Positions 42,596-45,762 of a stretch of 45,762 bases of DNA are shown here, piece by piece. The stretch is from contig CALWGM010000137.1 in the NCBI GenBank assembly GCA_944380065.1, forward strand, positions 1 through 45,762, read 5' to 3'. Numbering within the stretch: the stretch's first letter is position 1; every line of letters starts with the position of its first letter. Origin of the DNA: an uncultured Lachnospiraceae bacterium (GTDB lineage: Bacteria; Bacillota; Clostridia; Lachnospirales; Lachnospiraceae). The translations under genes and the position numbers were made by a program. The notes under the pieces are model-generated. The model had not been told where the DNA came from. It worked only from the letters and a program-made list of their open reading frames with translations, and ran no database searches.

Positions 42596-44653
42596 ATGAC
42601 TGGAATTGGAATTGATACTGGCGGTACCTGCACCGACGCGGTGATCTATGACCTGGATACGAAGCAGGTTCTGGCCAGCGCCAAGTCGGCCACGACCCAT
42701 GAGCGGCTGGAGATCGGGATCGGGGAATCCCTGGGGAAGCTGCCCGCCGGTCTGGTGCGGCAGGCTTCGTACATTTCCCTGTCCACCACCCTGGCGACAA
42801 ACGCCTGTGTGGAAAATAAAGGCGGGCGGGTCTGCCTGATTTTTATCGGCGTGGACCGGAAAACGGTGGAGGAAAGTTATCAGGATTACGGCTTCGACGG
42901 GACGGATTACATGCGGTTCCTGGACGCGGATCCGGCGAAGGGGATCGCGCCGGACTGGGATCTTTTAGAGGAAATGATTCCGGGGATCTTAGCTGCCTAT
43001 GACAGCGTCGCCGTCTCCCAGGTTCTGCCCCGGGAGAACAACGGCGCCTATGAAAAGGAGACCAGACGGCGGATCCTGGAGAAAAAGAACATGACCGTGG
43101 TCTGCGCCTATGAGATTTTCAAGGATCTGAACGTGATCCGCCGGGGCGCCGGGGCGCTTTTGAACGCCCGCCTGATCCCGGTGGTGGAGGAATTTTTCGC
43201 GGCCGTTCATCATGTGCTGGAGGAGCGGCAGATCCCGCTTCCTTTTCTGATCATGCGCAGCGACGGCAGTCTGGTGTCGGAACAATATTCCGCCCGGTAT
43301 CCGGTGGAGACCCTGCTGTGCGGCCCCACGGCCAGTGTGAAGGGGGCGGCGGAGCTGATGCCCTCGAAGCAGGCTGTGGTGGTGGATATGGGCGGAACCA
43401 CCAGCGATATCGCCCTGGTAAAGGACGGGGTACCCAAGGAGGATCCGAACGGCGTAAAGGTGGGACAATGGAAAACCTTTGTCCGGGGAATTGATATCGA
43501 CACCTTTGCCCTGGGCGGCGACAGCCGGGTGGGCTATGGGGACGGAGAGTTGTTTTTGTGCCCGGAGCGGGTACTGCCGGTTTCGCAGTTAGCGGGGAGG
43601 TACCCGCAGGTGCTGGCGGAGCTGAAACGGCAGTGGAAGCGGTACGGCGGGAATACCCGGCCGCTGTACGAGCATCTCGTGCTGATGAAGCGGATCCACG
43701 GCCGCGAAACGCATTATACAGAACAGGAGCGGCAGATCTGTCAGACTTTGGAGGGAGCGCCGCTGGGAATGGAGCAGCTGGCGCTGCGCCTGGGAACGGA
43801 CGTTTACCATCTGGACACATCCCGGCTGGAGCGGGAAGGGATTCTGCTGCGGAGCGGTTTTACGCCCACCGACGCCATGGTGCTGTCCGGCGACCACTGG
43901 ACTTCGGATCATCCCCGGGCGGCGTTTGAAGCGGCCGAATATGCGGCGGGATTCCTGGCCAAATCCACCGGGAGGAACCGGAAAGAAATCCCAGGGGAGG
44001 TTTACCGTCTGGTGAAAGAAAAGCTGTACTGCAACTTAGTGCGGATCCTCTGGGAGGACGCTCATGAAAACGGAAAGGAAGGCTCATCTCCTGACCTGGA
44101 ACGGTTTGCGAAAGAAGCGTTCGCCGCGGAGATGGAGCGGATCCGGGCAGGGGCAGACGGAGGAGAAGGCAGTTTTTTCCGAAACCAGTTCGGGACGGAC
44201 GCCCTGCTGCTGGGTGTCGGCGCGCCCACACATGTTTTTCTGCAGGATGTGGCAAAGGCGCTGCACACAGAGAGCGTGCTGTCCGAGTATTCCGGGGTCT
44301 GCAATGCCCTGGGTGCCCTGTTAGGGGATGTCTGCGTGTATGAGACGGTGGAAGTCCGGGTGGATTACATGATCAGCAGCTGGGATGTGGAAAATGAGAA
44401 TTATATTGTTTACGGTGATAAGAAAGAGACATATTCATCGATGGAGGCCGCGGTGGAGCGGGCGGCTGTGCTTGCCCGGCAGCGGGCAGTGCAGAAGGCC
44501 AGGGACTGCGGGGCTGGGGAAATCGATTCCCTGACCCACCGGGTCAGAAAGAAAGAGGCCAGTACCAACCTGGGCAATGTACCGATGGGGGCGCAGGTCA
44601 CGGCCTGCGCCAGAGGAAAATACCGTCTGCAGGCCGGGAGTCTGCAGATATAA
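42596..44653 (+). CDS. Hydantoinase/oxoprolinase-family protein (HyuA-like)
   Basis: A 685-residue protein of the ASKHA ATPase-like fold. The phosphate-1 motif 'GIDTGGTCTDAVIYD' is at the N-terminus and 'VVDMGGTTSDIALV' is near residue 265, with 'STTLATNAC' between, as in hydantoinase A/oxoprolinase proteins. These use ATP to open cyclic amides such as hydantoins or 5-oxoproline, or carboxylate ketones. No HyuB partner is in the window. In this setting it may prepare or remodel a methylated substrate (inference). GGAGGGGAG precedes ATG 42596. cobT follows after 21 bases, so the two are co-transcribed. Confidence 0.85.
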   Translation: MTGIGIDTGGTCTDAVIYDLDTKQVLASAKSATTHERLEIGIGESLGKLPAGLVRQASYISLSTTLATNACVENKGGRVCLIFIGVDRKTVEESYQDYGFDGTDYMRFLDADPAKGIAPDWDLLEEMIPGILAAYDSVAVSQVLPRENNGAYEKETRRRILEKKNMTVVCAYEIFKDLNVIRRGAGALLNARLIPVVEEFFAAVHHVLEERQIPLPFLIMRSDGSLVSEQYSARYPVETLLCGPTASVKGAAELMPSKQAVVVDMGGTTSDIALVKDGVPKEDPNGVKVGQWKTFVRGIDIDTFALGGDSRVGYGDGELFLCPERVLPVSQLAGRYPQVLAELKRQWKRYGGNTRPLYEHLVLMKRIHGRETHYTEQERQICQTLEGAPLGMEQLALRLGTDVYHLDTSRLEREGILLRSGFTPTDAMVLSGDHWTSDHPRAAFEAAEYAAGFLAKSTGRNRKEIPGEVYRLVKEKLYCNLVRILWEDAHENGKEGSSPDLERFAKEAFAAEMERIRAGADGGEGSFFRNQFGTDALLLGVGAPTHVFLQDVAKALHTESVLSEYSGVCNALGALLGDVCVYETVEVRVDYMISSWDVENENYIVYGDKKETYSSMEAAVERAAVLARQRAVQKARDCGAGEIDSLTHRVRKKEASTNLGNVPMGAQVTACARGKYRLQAGSLQI

Positions 44654-44674
44654 AACAGGAAGTGGGGGAACGTT

Positions 44675-45739
44675 TTGGATTTGGAAAAAGAATTGCAGAA
44701 GGCTGTCAGCCGGATCCGTCCGCTGGATCCGGAGGCCATGGAGGAGAGCTGCCGGCACTGGGATGGGATCGCCAAGCCGCTGGGCAGCCTGGGCAAACTG
44801 GAAACGGCTGTGACGCAGATCGCCGGGATCCAGCGCCGGGCGGATATCTGTATTGAAAAAAAGGCGCTGATTATTATGTGCGCGGATAATGGCGTGGTGG
44901 CGGAGGGGATTTCCCAGAGCGGCCCGGAGGTGACGGCGGCTGTGGCGGAAAATTTTTACGATGAAAAATCCTGTGTGGCGATCATGTGCCGGAAATGCGG
45001 GACAGACCTGTTCCCCATTGACATCGGCATGGCCATGGATACGCCGCGGACAGAAAAACATAAAATCGCCCATGGGACAAAAAATATGGCGGAAGAGCCG
45101 GCCATGACCCGGGAGGAAGCTCTGACCGCAATCCGGGTAGGCATGGCAAAGGTGCGGGAACTGAAGGAGCAGGGCTATCAGCTGATCGCCACCGGGGAGA
45201 TGGGAATCGGCAATACCACCACCAGCAGCGCCGTCGCGGCCGCATTCCTGGATCTTCCGGCAGAAACCGTTACCGGACGCGGCGCGGGTCTGAGTTCAGA
45301 GGGACTGTCCCGCAAGATCCGGGTGATCCGGGAGGCGCTTAAGCTCCATCAGCCGGATCCGTCGGATCCGCTGGATGTGCTGGCGAAGGTGGGCGGATTT
45401 GATATCGCCGGGCTGGCGGGCGTCTTTTTAGGGGGCGCCGTTCTGGGAATTCCCGTGGTGATCGACGGGGTGATCTCCGCCGTGGCGGCGCTGACTGCCC
45501 TGCGGATCGCCCCGGCCTGCGGGGACTATATGATCGCTTCCCATGTGTCCGGGGAGCCTGCCTCCCGTCTGCTTTTGCAGGCGCTGGGCAAAGAGCCGTT
45601 TCTCACCTGCGGGATGCGTCTGGGAGAGGGCAGCGGCGCTGTGGCGCTGTTCCCGCTGCTGGATTTCGCGTCGGAGATCTATCATAAAATGGCCTGCTTC
45701 CCGGATGCGGGATTCGGGCAGTATGAGCATCTGGAATAA
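44675..45739 (+). CDS. cobT: Nicotinate-nucleotide-dimethylbenzimidazole phosphoribosyltransferase
   Basis: A 354-residue enzyme that makes the alpha-ribazole phosphate of the lower ligand of cobamides. Recognised parts are 'PLGSLGKLE' at the N-terminus, 'MCADNGVVAEGISQS', 'ATGEMGIGNTTTSSAVA', 'TGRGAGLSSEG', and the catalytic Glu in 'RLGEGSGAVALFPLLD'. The start is probably TTG at 44675, with GGGGGAA upstream; another TTG lies two codons on. It follows the hydantoinase-like gene and points to cobamide assembly or lower-ligand exchange serving the nearby methyltransferase. The stop is 23 bases before the window edge, so further genes of the unit may be missing. Confidence 0.95.
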   Translation: MDLEKELQKAVSRIRPLDPEAMEESCRHWDGIAKPLGSLGKLETAVTQIAGIQRRADICIEKKALIIMCADNGVVAEGISQSGPEVTAAVAENFYDEKSCVAIMCRKCGTDLFPIDIGMAMDTPRTEKHKIAHGTKNMAEEPAMTREEALTAIRVGMAKVRELKEQGYQLIATGEMGIGNTTTSSAVAAAFLDLPAETVTGRGAGLSSEGLSRKIRVIREALKLHQPDPSDPLDVLAKVGGFDIAGLAGVFLGGAVLGIPVVIDGVISAVAALTALRIAPACGDYMIASHVSGEPASRLLLQALGKEPFLTCGMRLGEGSGAVALFPLLDFASEIYHKMACFPDAGFGQYEHLE

Positions 45740-45762
45740 AAGCTGTATCAAAAATCCCCGGG

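Overview
The window looks like a chromosomal segment of an anaerobic gut Clostridia, most likely family Lachnospiraceae (Bacillota). The pointers are strong AGGAGG-type ribosome binding sites, a T-box riboswitch ahead of ileS, clostridial versions of crotonase, PfkA, DnaE and IleS, and a PocR/AraC regulator beside corrinoid-dependent methyltransferase genes. No phage, insertion sequence, CRISPR array, rRNA or tRNA was found. Base composition is fairly even, and the genes form short operons with clear promoters and hairpin terminators.

Layout, left part. The 3' end of a 4-alpha-glucanotransferase gene (malQ) is followed by a TetR regulator divergent from two tandem, closely related radical SAM enzymes (0.37-4.1 kb). 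Next come ylmH and a four-gene operon of a condensation-fold acyltransferase, a zinc-ribbon membrane protein, an HSL-type esterase and a PflA/COG1313-like radical SAM protein (5.0-9.1 kb). A 570-base gap then holds a strong promoter, a repeat-bearing noncoding transcript and a terminator. After it come a NahK-like sugar kinase, mscL, an AEC-family carrier, a GT2 glycosyltransferase, mutY, a crotonase, proC, a MarR regulator with a membrane-anchored alpha/beta hydrolase, and pncB.

Layout, right part. An isoleucine T-box precedes ileS, whose stop codon overlaps the start of glgP, so glycogen phosphorylase is probably under T-box control. A CPBP membrane protease follows. Then comes a likely operon of a PurF paralogue without its glutaminase nucleophile, dnaE and pfkA. 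An ABC exporter (one ATPase, two permeases) is followed by an arylamine N-acetyltransferase. The last 7 kb carries a PocR-AraC regulator, a MtaA-like methyltransferase, a sodium:neurotransmitter-type transporter, a hydantoinase/oxoprolinase-like protein and cobT. This looks like the start of a corrinoid-dependent methyl-transfer pathway that continues past the window edge.

The most interesting items are the noncoding RNA with four GGA-N6/7-UCCA modules (9.2-9.54 kb), the PurF-like protein with an erased glutaminase site, the TetR-controlled radical SAM pair, the acyltransferase/membrane/esterase cassette, and the T-box-ileS-glgP coupling. All calls come from reading the sequence; no database search was possible.
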